From Cristatella mucedo (lineage: Eukaryota; Bryozoa; Phylactolaemata; Cristatellidae): a stretch of DNA of 64,000 nucleotides. Positions 13,836-23,100 of this stretch are shown in pieces. The notes below the pieces were generated by a model. The model searched no databases. It saw only the letters and a program-made list of their open reading frames with translations, and was not told the origin of the DNA. How positions within the stretch are numbered: position 1 is the first letter of the stretch; each line of letters starts with the position of its first letter. Position numbers and translations under genes: made by a program. The stretch lies in contig WPIO01000080.1 of NCBI GenBank assembly GCA_009760855.2, forward strand, positions 1,185,001-1,249,000. Direction: 5' to 3'.

Positions 13836-15761
13836 CTTATATAATATATTATGTAATATACTATAATGTGATATACATAACGTGATGATATCATATATAC
13901 ATAAGATATATAACGTGATGTCGCATTAACAACCATTACTAAGGCAGTACTTGAGCACGTGCAAACCATTGTCCTTAACAACTAACGCGAAGCCTAATGA
14001 TGGCATTGAATCAGTAGCAAAAGTGTTTGAACTTGCTCCTCTGACTCTACAAAAAGCCCGACAATGACGACCTGAAAGTGTTGACCTCGGGGGGCGAGTG
14101 ACCTCGGCCGGAGCCATTTCTCGAAGCCGTTCGCCCAAGCGAAGGCTGCACAGAGTTTACAGAGAAAAGAAGTCTAAAGAGAAATCGCGGAAAAAACGTC
14201 CATCCTTGAAACATAGCGGCAAAATTAAATTGATTAATTAAGTACCTACAGGCCTATAGGTATATATAGAAGATCTATAGGCATGCAGCAGCACGAGCTG
14301 TGCATCGTGAGCTTTCAAGACATGCAGCCTCGCCTTCGTGAGCAGCCTCGCCTTCGTGAGCAGTTCGGCAGCTGAGCGTCGTCCTTCGCTAGCTGAGTAG
14401 GAGCCCCGCTTTTGTGAGCTGCGCACAGGAAGTGGGCTGAACGAGCAATTTTGACAAAATGACCAACCTCACTCGCCCGCTTTGAGCGATTACTCAACGA
14501 TTGCTCTGCGGCGTCCGTTTAGTTTTGGAAGCACGTGCGTAGGCCGGAGAACTGGTATCGTGTTCAATAGCGCGATGGCCGACTTCGCCACCACGTCACT
14601 CATTCACAACCAGCGAGTCAACTGGATTCGGCCCAAGGCGCGCCCGGCCTCGGCGATGGCGCCGGCGATCGTTCTCGACAAGGACTTTCGAGCGCAGGCG
14701 GTGATCGGAGCGACTAAGGGGTCGTATGGCGTCAGCGCCTCGGTCTGGGTGAGCAGCCATCGGCCATCAGTGGCGACAGCAGACTCCGGCGGCAGCGTCG
14801 ACGGCGGCTTGCCACTGCGACGCTAGGAGGCAGCCAGCGTGCTGGGCATGGGCTTGCCCACCCTGCTGCAGTCTCCTGTATTGTGCATCGTGCGAGGTGA
14901 TCGCCAGTGACGTGTGCAGTGACGAGATGAAGCGCGGCTCTAGAGCGAGCGAGCTTCGCGGCAGTGCTGCACGTTGCCTGCCGCGGTTTGGCGAAAAAGC
15001 AAGGCGCTCGCTTTTAACGACCAATTTCATGGGCCCTAGCCCGGGTGGCGTATGCAAAATAGCTTGATGGCGATCAAGTTCTCTGAGGGTGCTATTCAAG
15101 TGAAATGCAGCAATGGCCGCCGCCGCCGCTGTGGCTCTGCAGCTCGAAAGCAGCCGCCACGAAAGGGCGAGCAAGGCCAGCTGACGTAGCCAGCAGCCGG
15201 AGCGACGTAGCCAGCAGCCGGAGCCGACGTAGCCAGCAGCTAGCCATGTCGGTAGTTCATCTCTGGCTGTAGGCCATTTTGAACCGCTTCGCACTCAGGA
15301 CTGATCTTCGCGGCGTCAACTGGCGGCCTCGGATTCACCCGGTGATTCATACGAACACGTTGCAGGTCTTTAGACTGCGACAGGTGACTTTACTCGCGCC
15401 GCCGCATTCGCGACCTCGAGACGTCACGACGTCTCGATGCATGATGCGATCGCTCGATGAGCAGCTGCAGCCGTGTCGCACTCAGCGCGGGCCTAGGTTG
15501 CCAGCAGACACCGGAAGCGGAAGCTAAACTGGACTCCCGCGCCCCTTTCTTTTCCGCCCTACTTAATCGGCTGCGTACGGCGTCCACCGGTTGCAGAGTT
15601 ACTATCGGAGGCTGTTCACTCGCGGCCATCTGGTAAACTACGGGTTGCTCACCGATGAAGCAACGGTTCCTTCGCTGTGGAAAACGTCGGATGGACAGTG
15701 GTTCGGCCACCCTGACTGGCGAGACTCGCGGGGCTACCTGTCGTCCGGCGGCTTGTCGTGA
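2881..15761 (+). CDS. Gamma-glutamyltransferase-like type II membrane protein, likely catalytically altered (whole gene)
   Basis: Thirteen exons join in a consistent reading frame: ?-3076, 3172-4246, 6199-6321, 6648-6745, 7076-7268, 7661-7815, 8030-8182, 11405-11562, 11958-12039, 12250-12424, 14523-14748, 15273-15383 and 15597-15761. The order follows the GGT family: membrane anchor, GKDVLLDGGSAVDAA block, NPVSAGIGGG block, DARE motif, AVPGEVAGY block, FYNG block, small-subunit region, PRIH motif. GGTs cleave glutathione outside the cell and self-process at a threonine. Here the position of that threonine reads Ala (NLDAVQTSA, exon 10), and other small-subunit residues (NNEMDDFS, PLSSM and AAGGT in human GGT1) are replaced by NSAMADFA, PASAM and ATKGS. 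The arginine in the DARE motif is kept. Expected length is about 950 residues against about 570 for human GGT1, because of a long stalk. Family membership is strong; activity is doubtful. The first coding exon is not found. Confidence 0.9.
3172..4246 (+). CDS. GGT-like exon 2: Ser/Thr-rich stalk and start of GGT domain
   Basis: A 1,075-base exon, phase 1 in and phase 2 out (cttcag|AA ... GGCAA|gtaagt). About 330 residues are very rich in Ser, Thr and Ala with several N-x-S/T sites, and include tandem copies of an ATDDST-type unit around 3415-3570. This looks like a mucin-like extracellular stalk. The last part (GEMHPPMVVSS, then ECARVG) matches the start of the GGT domain, where human GGT1 has a similar CSDIGRD segment. 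The exon joins directly to GKDVLL. Confidence 0.85.
4291..4339. repeat. 49-nt near-perfect palindrome
   Basis: ttgcagtcacgcgagcaagc mirrored about 4315/4316 with one bulged base and a further 5-bp stem, 45 bases after the stalk-exon donor. Confidence 0.92.
4533..4578. repeat. Hairpin ccagagcaaagct / agctttgctctgg
   Basis: 13-bp stem. The right arm and flank (gctttgctctggcgagaaac) recur at 6987-7010, suggesting a small dispersed element. Confidence 0.8.
5286..5435 (+). mobile_element. SINE-A, tRNA-derived, full copy
   Basis: Head resembles a tRNA: ggtccagcggttaaggcgct (A-box like) and gtgggctcgagccccaaggc (B-box like). The tail gtaaagcgcctgaatagaga / ttctcttggggcgctataca is the LINE family 1 tail. 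In the stalk-to-GGT intron. Confidence 0.8.
5940..5986. repeat. 5-bp tandem repeat (gcgac)n
   Basis: About eight units in the intron before GGT-like exon 3. Confidence 0.9.
6199..6321 (+). CDS. GGT-like exon 3
   Basis: gccgcag|G ... GACGA|gtgagt. Encodes DVLLDGGSAVDAAIASQICN followed by NPVSAGIGGGSFM, the most conserved N-terminal block of the family. Phase 2 in and 2 out, matching its neighbours. Confidence 0.95.
6452..6525. repeat. (TA)n microsatellite
   Basis: Intron between GGT-like exons 3 and 4. Confidence 0.95.
6648..6745 (+). CDS. GGT-like exon 4 (DARE motif)
   Basis: tgcttag|A ... CAAAG|gtatga. Encodes VVFDAREAASLSANA. The Arg corresponds to the substrate-carboxylate-binding Arg of human GGT1 (NARETAP), so this residue is retained. 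Confidence 0.93.
7076..7268 (+). CDS. GGT-like exon 5
   Basis: caaacag|GC ... CTGCG|gtgagt. Encodes GGLAIAVPGEVAGYHEAW and the following RYGRLSWSRLF, a textbook GGT block (human: LSIAVPGEIRGYELAH). Confidence 0.95.
7661..7815 (+). CDS. GGT-like exon 6
   Basis: gattgaag|G ... GAAG|gtgagc. Encodes a LLTEGAVLRRPRLGNTL segment and DPLSFYNGDLARDIL, matching the FYNGSLTAQI region of GGT1. The acceptor was chosen because it keeps phase 2. Confidence 0.88.
8030..8182 (+). CDS. GGT-like exon 7
   Basis: tcggcag|GA ... GACG|gtgagt. Encodes WTAEDLEGYRVEMGRALSF and PGMGLTLLTTPPPSLGIVLG. This corresponds to VTAEDLNNYRAEL and the Pro-rich SAPLSGPVLAL segment of human GGT1. Confidence 0.92.
9090..9240. repeat. 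AT-rich (TA)n array
   Basis: Immediately 5' of the LINE fragment at 9257. The preceding 8183-9090 intron part shows nothing recognisable. Confidence 0.9.
9257..10668 (+). mobile_element. LINE family 1, RT domain and 3' end
   Basis: Inside the intron between GGT-like exons 7 and 8. An open frame from 9317 to 10342 covers reverse transcriptase motifs: GVPQGSVLGSVLF, FHFYADDTQLYLCFD (catalytic YADD), and FLKLNDDKTNLLVIG. A frameshift near 10330 separates the C-terminal WNSLPTCVSTSPDLTTF part. It begins at 9257 next to an AT array, so it is 5'-truncated and has lost the endonuclease; not autonomous. Confidence 0.92.
10722..10995 (-). mobile_element. LINE family 2, 3' end, antisense
   Basis: Reverse strand encodes SSAGPRLWNSLPQFLQNDIY, then LSGYFYAPHYLNCSPHSAML and TFSLLRETKSVGYRM, a C-terminal RT-ORF end different from family 1. 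Its 3' end differs from family 1 too (gcactcacagcctaagcgg region). In the same intron as the 9257 copy. Confidence 0.78.
11405..11562 (+). CDS. GGT-like exon 8
   Basis: gctgcag|GG ... GCCCAG|gtgtgc. Encodes MHGVIEAIKFGFGFRWSIGD then FRFNPHAAQ, matching the [20 protein letters not shown] region of GGT1. It follows a 3.2-kb intron that contains a LINE insertion. Confidence 0.92.
11958..12039 (+). CDS. GGT-like exon 9
   Basis: cttgcag|GTGGTT ... GACACTG|gtgtgt. Encodes VVQIASSAPLS and a segment ending RLRSITPDT, similar to the residues just before the autocleavage region in GGTs. The donor runs straight into a (GT)n tract, so the exact donor is less certain. Confidence 0.7.
12250..12424 (+). 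CDS. GGT-like exon 10 (autocleavage region, Thr replaced)
   Basis: Encodes NIRDYYKFLAENYPAPEDTL, then SGNLDAVQTSAIDSSG and LHVSITSSIGLR. Lined up with human GGT1 ([20 protein letters not shown]), the catalytic Thr falls on the Ala of LDAVQTSA and the TIN triplet is SIG. The donor CTCCG|gtaaaa is phase 2 and fits exon 11. The acceptor at 12249 (accaag) was chosen by phase; its pyrimidine tract is weak. Confidence 0.75.
12468..13278 (-). mobile_element. LINE family 1, 3' half, antisense
   Basis: Reverse strand, in the intron after GGT-like exon 10. The (AAT)n tail at 12473 marks the 3' end. The 13194-12709 frame encodes HAFVTSRLDFCNSLLTGLPA through KRNLKTYLSRTAFSGSL. Truncated 5' at about 13278, where another tail fragment (13288-13345) begins. 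Confidence 0.88.
13779..13922. repeat. (TA)n/(TG)n array
   Basis: Intron between GGT-like exons 10 and 11. The surrounding 13346-14522 has no gene signal. Confidence 0.9.
14523..14748 (+). CDS. GGT-like exon 11 (small subunit)
   Basis: cgtttag|T ... GTCTGG|gtgagc. Encodes FGSTCVGRRTGIVFNSAMAD, a PASAMAPAIVLDKD segment and QAVIGATKGSYGVSASVW. These align with [29 protein letters not shown] and VVGAAGGTQITTA of human GGT1. The Glu and first Asp of NEMDD are Ala, the second Ser of the SS pair is Ala, and GG is KG. Confidence 0.9.
15170..15245. repeat. About 18-bp imperfect tandem repeat
   Basis: Three units of gacgtagccagcagccgg just before GGT-like exon 12. Confidence 0.8.
15273..15383 (+). 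CDS. GGT-like exon 12
   Basis: gctgtag|GCC ... CGACAG|gtgact, phase 0 both sides. Encodes AILNRFALRTDLRGVNW and PRIHPVIHTNTLQV, matching the DVKRAVEEPRLHNQLLPNV region of GGT1. Confidence 0.88.
15597..15761 (+). CDS. GGT-like last exon
   Basis: gttgcag|AGT, then 54 codons to TGA at 15759. Encodes YYRRLFTRGHLVNYG and ends HPDWRDSRGYLSSGGLS, in the place of the SDSRKGGEPAGY ending of human GGT1. No clear AATAAA was seen within the next 200 bases. Confidence 0.88.
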   Translation, partial: SYYRRLFTRGHLVNYGLLTDEATVPSLWKTSDGQWFGHPDWRDSRGYLSSGGLS

Positions 15762-16021
15762 GCCTCGGGGTGAACTTCTGCACACAGCGAGTCCAACACA
15801 AACTGCCACTATCGGGCTTGGAGGCGGCGTTCGGATCGCAGCTGAACTTCAGCTCGGCCCTTCCGGCAACTGCTCAGCAATGGCGAACTGCAAAATGTGC
15901 TCGAGCGAGGAGCAGCGGCGATCTGAGCAGCGGCTAAACTGAATTCACCAAAGCCGCCGCCAGCAGGTGGCGCCACGAGGAGCTGCGGTCGCTGTCGGAA
16001 CACTGCGGCGTCAAAACACAT

Positions 16022-16105
16022 ATATTTAATATAATATATATTTGTGTATATATATATGTGTGTGTGTGTTTGTATATGTGTGTGTGTGTGTGTGTGTGTG
16101 CGAAT
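16022..16105. repeat. TA/TG microsatellite
   Basis: Intergenic, 260 bases after the GGT-like stop codon. Confidence 0.9.
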
Positions 16106-16392
16106 AATAATATACTTAATAATAATACAGCATAATAATGAATCACTCAGTGAATAGAGGGTTGACTCGATGCCGTGTGTTTTCTTTGAAGCAGCCCGTT
16201 TTTTTCTCTAAGAACGAAATGAAAACGTCGTCCTATTAATGTTTATCTGGCGGGAAATAGGTTTATCCGTCATTTTTAAGCGGATGCACGTGAATTGTAG
16301 TCCATTGCGTGTCACCGCCAAAACACGGACACTCTCGTTCTGTGCTCGGCAAGTATTCTCCTTACGCACGCAACAGGACTTTTCAAAACTAA

Positions 16393-16578
16393 CCAGCACT
16401 AGGAGTAGCGCAGACATCAGCACTAGGAGTAGCGCAGACATCAGCACTAGGAGTAGAGCAGACATCAGCACTAGGAGTAGAGCAGACATCAGCACTAGGA
16501 GTAGAGCAGACATCAGCACTAGGAGTAGCGCAGACATCAGCACTACATTAGCGAAGACACCAGCACTAGGAGTAGTGC
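16393..16578. repeat. 24-bp minisatellite
   Basis: About seven copies containing agcactaggagtag(c/a)gcag. 24 is a multiple of 3, so long open frames on both strands (129 and 145 codons) are by-products. No other gene signal in 15762-17135. Confidence 0.95.
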
Positions 16579-16711
16579 AGACATCAGAAGCATCAACCAT
16601 CAGAAGCAGGATGGTCGCTGGTTTGTAAATCCAACTGGCTGTCACCGCACGCTGAGGTCCATCGCATCAGCAATTTGTGCGTGCAGGATCAGCCAGAACA
16701 GTTTACCCCAC

Positions 16712-16802
16712 CGTCCTTTGCAGAAAATGCCTAGTGCCTAGAAAGAGATTGAGTTTTCTGAGAGCACTTTATCAAGTGGATTGCTAATATTATTATTATT
16801 AC
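16712..16802 (+). mobile_element. LINE family 1 tail fragment
   Basis: tttgcagaaaatgcctagtg, gagcactttatcaagtggat, ending (ATT)n. Intergenic between the GGT-like and IgSF genes. Confidence 0.6.
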
Positions 16803-17135
16803 GATTATTTTTGTCCAGCGCCGCTAAGGCATTTTTTGTTCGAGCTTCCGGTAGGCTTCGATCCCCACCCCTTACCCCCTTGTGCCGCCACTGCAACGAA
16901 ACGGTTCCTCATCCGCTGCCGAAAAGTCAGCTGCCAACTATCGGGTGTGAGGAGGGGCCTCCATCTAACTCCGCTCCGCTCCGGCCGGCCGGCCGGCACC
17001 GGCGCTAACGTTGACGACCGATCGCTCGCTTTCGCGGGCACGAGTCTCGCCGACTCCTCCCACTGACCTGACCCGACTGACCTGGCGGCCGTGACCTTAC
17101 CAATTGGCTGCAGCGACCGACCGGCAGTGGACGCC

Positions 17136-17196
17136 ATGCTTTGGCTGCGCCCGTTGTTAGCGTGCCTGTCTCTGGCCGTCGACTCTCGCTTTTGCG
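17136..17196 (+). CDS. IgSF receptor exon 1: signal peptide
   Basis: ATG at 17136, context acgccATGc. Encodes MLWLRPLLACLSLAVDSRFC, a short basic start, a leucine-rich core and a cleavage-like region. Donor TTTGCG|gtaagt, phase 1. Confidence 0.75.
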
Positions 17197-20100
17197 GTAA
17201 GTTCGGCGGCTGAGCAGTGCAACGCACTTCCGCCGCCGCAGCAGCGAAGGCGCTACTTTACCGCTAAGATCCGGATCAGTACGATCCTTACGTGCGTGCG
17301 TACGATCCTTACGAGCGCCCGCCGCCGAAGCGCCGCAGCAGCAGCGTAGCGTCGGTCGGCGCCGCCGCCGCGTCTCGAGTAGTCTCGACCGCGCCAGACC
17401 GCCCGTTGCTGGGTGCGAAACTACGCTCAGATGTGTCGAACAAATGTCGCTACTAAAACGCTTGTACAACTCCCAAATGAAACTCGATCTCCTCTGAGAA
17501 CATTCCATTGGCATTGTTACGAAGCACGTAAACTGAGCTGCCGTAAAAGTTTGCCAAGCTTTCTCCGACGCATGCAGAAAGGATATTCACGCGGGCGGAG
17601 CAAATGGTTCGAAGAGATCTCACGCATGAGAAGTGAAGTAACAGACTTCGATGAAATCAAGGCTCACTCGTAGCGCAGCTAAACGGCTGGAGTCAGAGGA
17701 GTGGGCGGTACGGCGTCTGGACCGATAGGGTGGCAGTTCTGATTGGTAGGTTGTAGCAAGAGAAGGAATGGACCTAAACGTCTGTCCGTCGCGGAACCTA
17801 GATGCCGATGCGCCGCTCGATGGGGGAAGCCGGTGCACGTTAAATTAGGGTGCATAAAGTCAGCCGATTGTATCGCCTAATTTACATGGCGGCTGAAGCA
17901 GCTGTTTCATTTACTCCATTTACTGTTACAAGCTGTTCCATTTACTTTAAAGACCGTTGGCTTTTGCTCTGCTAGCCCAAAACTGTGAAACTCTAAAAAA
18001 CTCTACTTTCAGCTACACAGCATTGCTAAAACTCGGGCTTACTTAGACAGGGATATCACGTCTCTAAATTGGTCCATGCATTTGTGACATCCCTTCTTGA
18101 CTTCTGTAACTCACTGCTTGCTGGTCTACCGGCCTTTGAACTCGGACGCTTATAGCCGCTGCAAAACTCTGCAGCCAGGCTTGTCTGCCGTGAGCATCGC
18201 AGTTGCCACATCACTCCACTTCTCGCCGACCTGCACTGGCTCCCAGTCAAGCAACGCCTCGACTTTTGTCACTCACTTTCAGGTCCCTTCATTATTTGGC
18301 TCCAGCCTACCTATTAGATCTACTATTAGATCTACCTATCAGATCTACTATTAGATCTACCTATCAGATCTACTATTAGATCTACCTATCAGATCTACTA
18401 TTAGATCTACCTATCAGATCTACTATTAGATCTACCTATCAGATCTACTATTAGATCTACCTATCAGATCTACTATTAGATCTACCTATCAGACCTACTA
18501 TTAGATCTACCTATCAGATCTAGCCCCACGACTATGGCCACTGATTCTTCTCCATCGACCGCTGCAAATGGTGGCGATGGCCAGCACTAGCAGCGGTCAA
18601 TAAAGAAGTGTCCTCTGCAGAACTCGAACGAACGACCTTGGCACGGCACGGGGCATTGGCGACGTGAAGTGCAAGCGCCTGGGCAGTGGCGACGTTGACG
18701 ACGGACAAGCGTGGCCACAGCTTTTCCAAAAACCATAAACGCCTGATTGCATAGTCCGGAATATTTGCAATTAGTAAATTGAATAAGTCGATATCCAGTG
18801 ATATCCACGCGAGCCCAAGTGCTCGAAATGTCTTGCAGCTGAAAGTAGGTGGACTCGACTACGCACGATCTGCTGCGGTCATGCGACGGCAGGTCATTGG
18901 GATTTGGGAGCAGACAACCAGTGTGCACATGTGCACGCGTTGAACTCTTTTGTGTAGACCATCTATCTTATCCTAGTTTTGCCCCTTGGCGAAGTCTTCG
19001 ATTTGGGACACTTGGCTGCTACCCAGACGCGATAGTCGGCGGTCATGACGAGGCTGCGGCGATGACAAGAGACGTCTCGAGGCGGACTGGAATCAAAGCG
19101 AAACGTCGTCTGGGCCTGCGCTTAAAGCCATGAGTGGACTAGTTGTGTACATCGACAAAAAAGAGCGTAATTACAAATACTTATTACAACTCGAAATAAC
19201 CCTCTCTGAGACACGACCTAAGCCATTGTAGCGCCACGCCAATGAGCGACTGCGATGTATCGAGCTGCTGTCAACTTCTTCCTGTCAAGACTTGCTCTTG
19301 GTCATCCTGTCTGCCTTCCTGTCTTCCGCTCTCCCCCTGAAGGCGGCGGGAGCGCTCGCGACTCGACCGCCCCCAACGAAACGGCGCTCAGCCGGGCCGA
19401 TCGGGGTGCACAAGCAGCATTGGAAATAATCGCCCAGTCCCCCTCGCTCAGCGATGGCGGCTACGGCAGCGGCGGCCGAAGAAACGACGGAGCATCGCTG
19501 TCTCGAGGAAGGGATAAGGAACGCAGGAGGAGAAAGGGATAATGAAGAGGAGGAGGAAGGGGAGGAGGAAGGGCGAAGGAGGAGGGAGGGGAGGAGAAGG
19601 AAGGGGAGGAGAAGGAGGAGGAGGAAGGGAGAAGGAAAGGGATGAGGAAGGGGAGGAGGAAGGGAGAGAAATAATTAGAAACGACGGAGCGCCGTCGGCG
19701 TGTTGAGCTTCCAGCGCTTCTGCCGCTCCCGCCCGTCCGTCGCTGCTCGACCCGTCGACCTTCAGCTCAGGTCAACATCAGCCTCTCTCCGGCGTCAGCG
19801 ACGTACGTGGGCGGAAGTCTGGCGATTGGCTGCGAGATGACGGCCGTCGCTTCGCCGGCCAGCGTGTCCATCGTCCGGCGGGCGGGTCCTGCTTCGCGCT
19901 GCGTCGTCTCCGCCGTCGGCGACTTGTGGTCCGTCGGCGGCAACGACAGTGGGGGCTACGACTACCACCTCAGCGACTACGCCGCGGCGGTGGACAACGA
20001 GACAGACGCCGGCGCTGGGTCGGAGCCGAATCAGGACCACTGGTGGACCGTGAGCCACGCGCTCATGGCGGCGAGCACCCCGTGGCCGCCTCCTCGCTCG

Positions 20101-23100
20101 GAGGCGGCGGCGATCTCGCTGGCCGCCGGCTGCGGTCGCCTCGCCGGGCTGCGGCGCAGCCAGAGGGCCGTCGTCGTCTTCAGCGCCGTCGGCGGAGCGT
20201 CGGACGAGATGGCCGGCTCCTACAGCTGCCAGGTGGCATCCAACGCGGCCGGCCTGGGCGTTGTGGCGCGAAGCGGCACCGCCGTCGTGGTCGTCAAGAG
20301 TAAGCGCTCGTGGCCGCGCCTTTCGGCCGCGGCGCCCTGCCCTGGACTCGCGGGACCGTGACGTCGTGGCCGCGCAGGCGTTCGCGCTTGCGCCCGCATC
20401 TGGTCGATTTCTGTCGTTCTGTCGTCTGGCGAGCGGAACGCACGTCCGGTCGAGCCCACACTACGTAAAGCGATCCGCTTCCCTTCCGCTCCGTCCTGCC
20501 TTTTGAATGGATGAGTGAATGAAGTCGGACTCGCGCGGCGCCACAAGAGCGAGACCTGGTAGAAGAACCTCTGGCGAGTCTCTCTATTGCCTCCGGACAT
20601 TGTCTGCTTTTGTACGCTTTGCAAGGTAGTCAGGACGAGCCGGCGCTCCTTCCGGAGCCGCTCACGTTTAAGAATGGCCAATCAGCAAAAGTCACGTGCT
20701 CGAGAGTGGTACCTCGCCCGTGCGACTCGGCGACGCTCGGCTACCAGTGCGATGGCGGCGGTTTGGACTGCCCGCAGCGAACGCTGGCCACCTGGTCGAC
20801 GCCCGCCGGCCTCGGCGGCTTCAGCTGGTTCTCGTTCACCGCGACGCCGCAGTGGCACGGCGTCGTCGTCACCTGCAACGTGTCCTGCAAAGGCTCGTCG
20901 TCGCAGTTGCACATTGGCCACGTGTCGATAAGCTGTGCGTACAGCGGCTGCCGGTAGCGCTCGCTTTGTTTTCGGCGTCAACGACGATGGCGTTCGCGGC
21001 AAACGAGACGAGAAAGAGAACGACAAAGACTCGAACGAGAAAGGCTCGAGTGAGAGACGGAAGCAGTGCGTCGAGAGACGGAAGCGAGGTGGAGAAGTGG
21101 AAGTGAAAGCGAAGTGAAGCGGCGTGAAAAAAAAGCAAGTGAAGCGAAGCGAAAGTGGAGGCGATAGGGAAGTGAGGCGAAAGAGGAAGTGAAGCGGCGT
21201 GAAAAAAAGAATCGCTGTCAGCCGAGAAACTGCGCCCGGTGCGCCGCTGCCGCCGAAAGTTTACGCGGGCCGGGCCGCTAGCACCGTCGGCGGACAGCGA
21301 ATAATCGACTACACGCGCTTCGCACATTCATCGCGAAATCTTGCGTAACGAGACGGAGAGAGAGAGAGAGAGCGAGAGAGAGAAAGAGAGAGAGAGAGTG
21401 AAGGAGAGGAGAGAGAGAGAGCGAGGCGAAGCGGCCAAGCGAAGCGATAATAAAAGGTTGAAGAATACGCTCGTGCACCGCGTTTTTCATTAAATCATTA
21501 TTAAATTAATTAAGTCGTTATTTCATTTGATAATTGTTTATCAAAATCGCGTCGCGCAAACTTTTTCCTCAACCTTACAGCTCAGCGAAAGCATGGCGCC
21601 GGGCGAGCGGACAGGGTGCCCGTTCGACATCGCTTCTCTTTCTCGGCCCGATTGCTGTCGCCGCCGCCGCCGCCGCCGCCACCGTGCTGCAGGGGGCGGC
21701 TGCCGCGCAGCCTCTCCTCCGGGGCGACCGAGTGCGCGCGCGGCGCCTCTCACTCGGAGCTCTCGCTCCGTTCAAGTGTCGGCGCAGTGCCTCGGCTTCA
21801 CCTGAGTTCTAGTCCGTCGCCGCTGCGAGAGACTGTGACTTTTCAGATCTGCTCCTCCGCAATCGCTCGATCGTCGAAGACCTGTCGCCGTGCGAACAGC
21901 CTGCCGCCGTTTATCGGCTGTGCGATCCCCGCGTCAAGGTCGTGCTCGCCTGTCTGCCCTTCGTCGAGAGCCAGCCGGCGGCCCTGTACCGGTGGTACGC
22001 TCGCGGCGGCCGCGGCGGAGCGCCGCTGCTGCTGCACCCGCTCCAGGGCTGGACGGCCGACAGTCAGCTGGTGCTGGTCGCCGGAACGGGCAGCGCCGGC
22101 GCGCGACATGGCTACCGTTGCTCGGTCCGGAATCCGGCGCTCGCCAGTAACCAGCGAATCGCCGTCGACGTCGACGTGCTGTGGAAGGACTACGGCGCCG
22201 GCGACGTCGCTCCGCAGTCGCTGCTGGCTCAGATCGACTTCCGGCTCGTGGGCGCAGTCGCCGCGTCGCTGGCCGGCCTAGCGCTGGCGCTCGCCGGCGC
22301 CTCCTACTACGCCTACCGGCGCAAGCGCTGTGAGCGAAACCGCCGCCGCCGCCCCTTCGGCTGGCCGCTTGGCGGCGGCCCGGCGTGCGGCCAGCCCGTT
22401 GCCGCACGCCGGGCCGGCCCCGCTCGGAGTTCGCTCGGAGCCCGTCAGGCGTCGCTGCAAGCGGCGCCCACCGCTTGATAATAAAGTGCAATTCATTTGT
22501 ATAGCGCCCTGGAAGAACTTAATCTCTATTCAGGCGCTTCGCGTGTACCACCACGGGGTTCGAGCCTACGACCTCGATCGGACCGCGGTCGGGACGAGCA
22601 CCTTAACTACTGGGCCAAACCGGCTCGCTCATTCTTTTTTATCCGCGATTTTCCGCCGCCACCGGCTACATCCGCCAGATACGGAGCTCAAGCGAGACGG
22701 CGCTACTCGCCGGAGCTGATTTTGCCCAGCGGTTATTTAAAGCGCTCGCTCAGACCAAGGTCGTGGGCTCGAGCCCCGCGGTATATGTAAAGCACCTGAA
22801 TAGAGATTTAAGAGTGCTACACAAACGAATCGTATCACTTTCGCCGCGCGGCGACGCCAGCTTAGAAGCTGCAGGAGTCGCTGTAGTCGCGGGCGAACGC
22901 CGCCGCCGCCGCCGTTTCTTCCACGAGCCTCTTTTTCAGGGTGTTTTCGAGCGGCTCCGGATATCTCCGACTTTATGTAAGTAGCCCGGCATGTGACAGC
23001 GCGCTGTTGCTTGGAGTGAAGGTCGCCGTAGCAAATGCGCGAATGACTGCGGCGGCCTGCGACTGCGTTCGCGACGCCGGCTTTTTACGCTTTTTTCTTA

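Noticed and set aside
16208-16645. Frame with repeated LMSALLLV on the minus strand
   Set aside because: A by-product of a 24-bp minisatellite; the plus strand is open as well.
16393-18522. Regular direct repeats resembling a CRISPR array
   Set aside because: Units are head-to-tail with no unique spacers, and the genome is eukaryotic.
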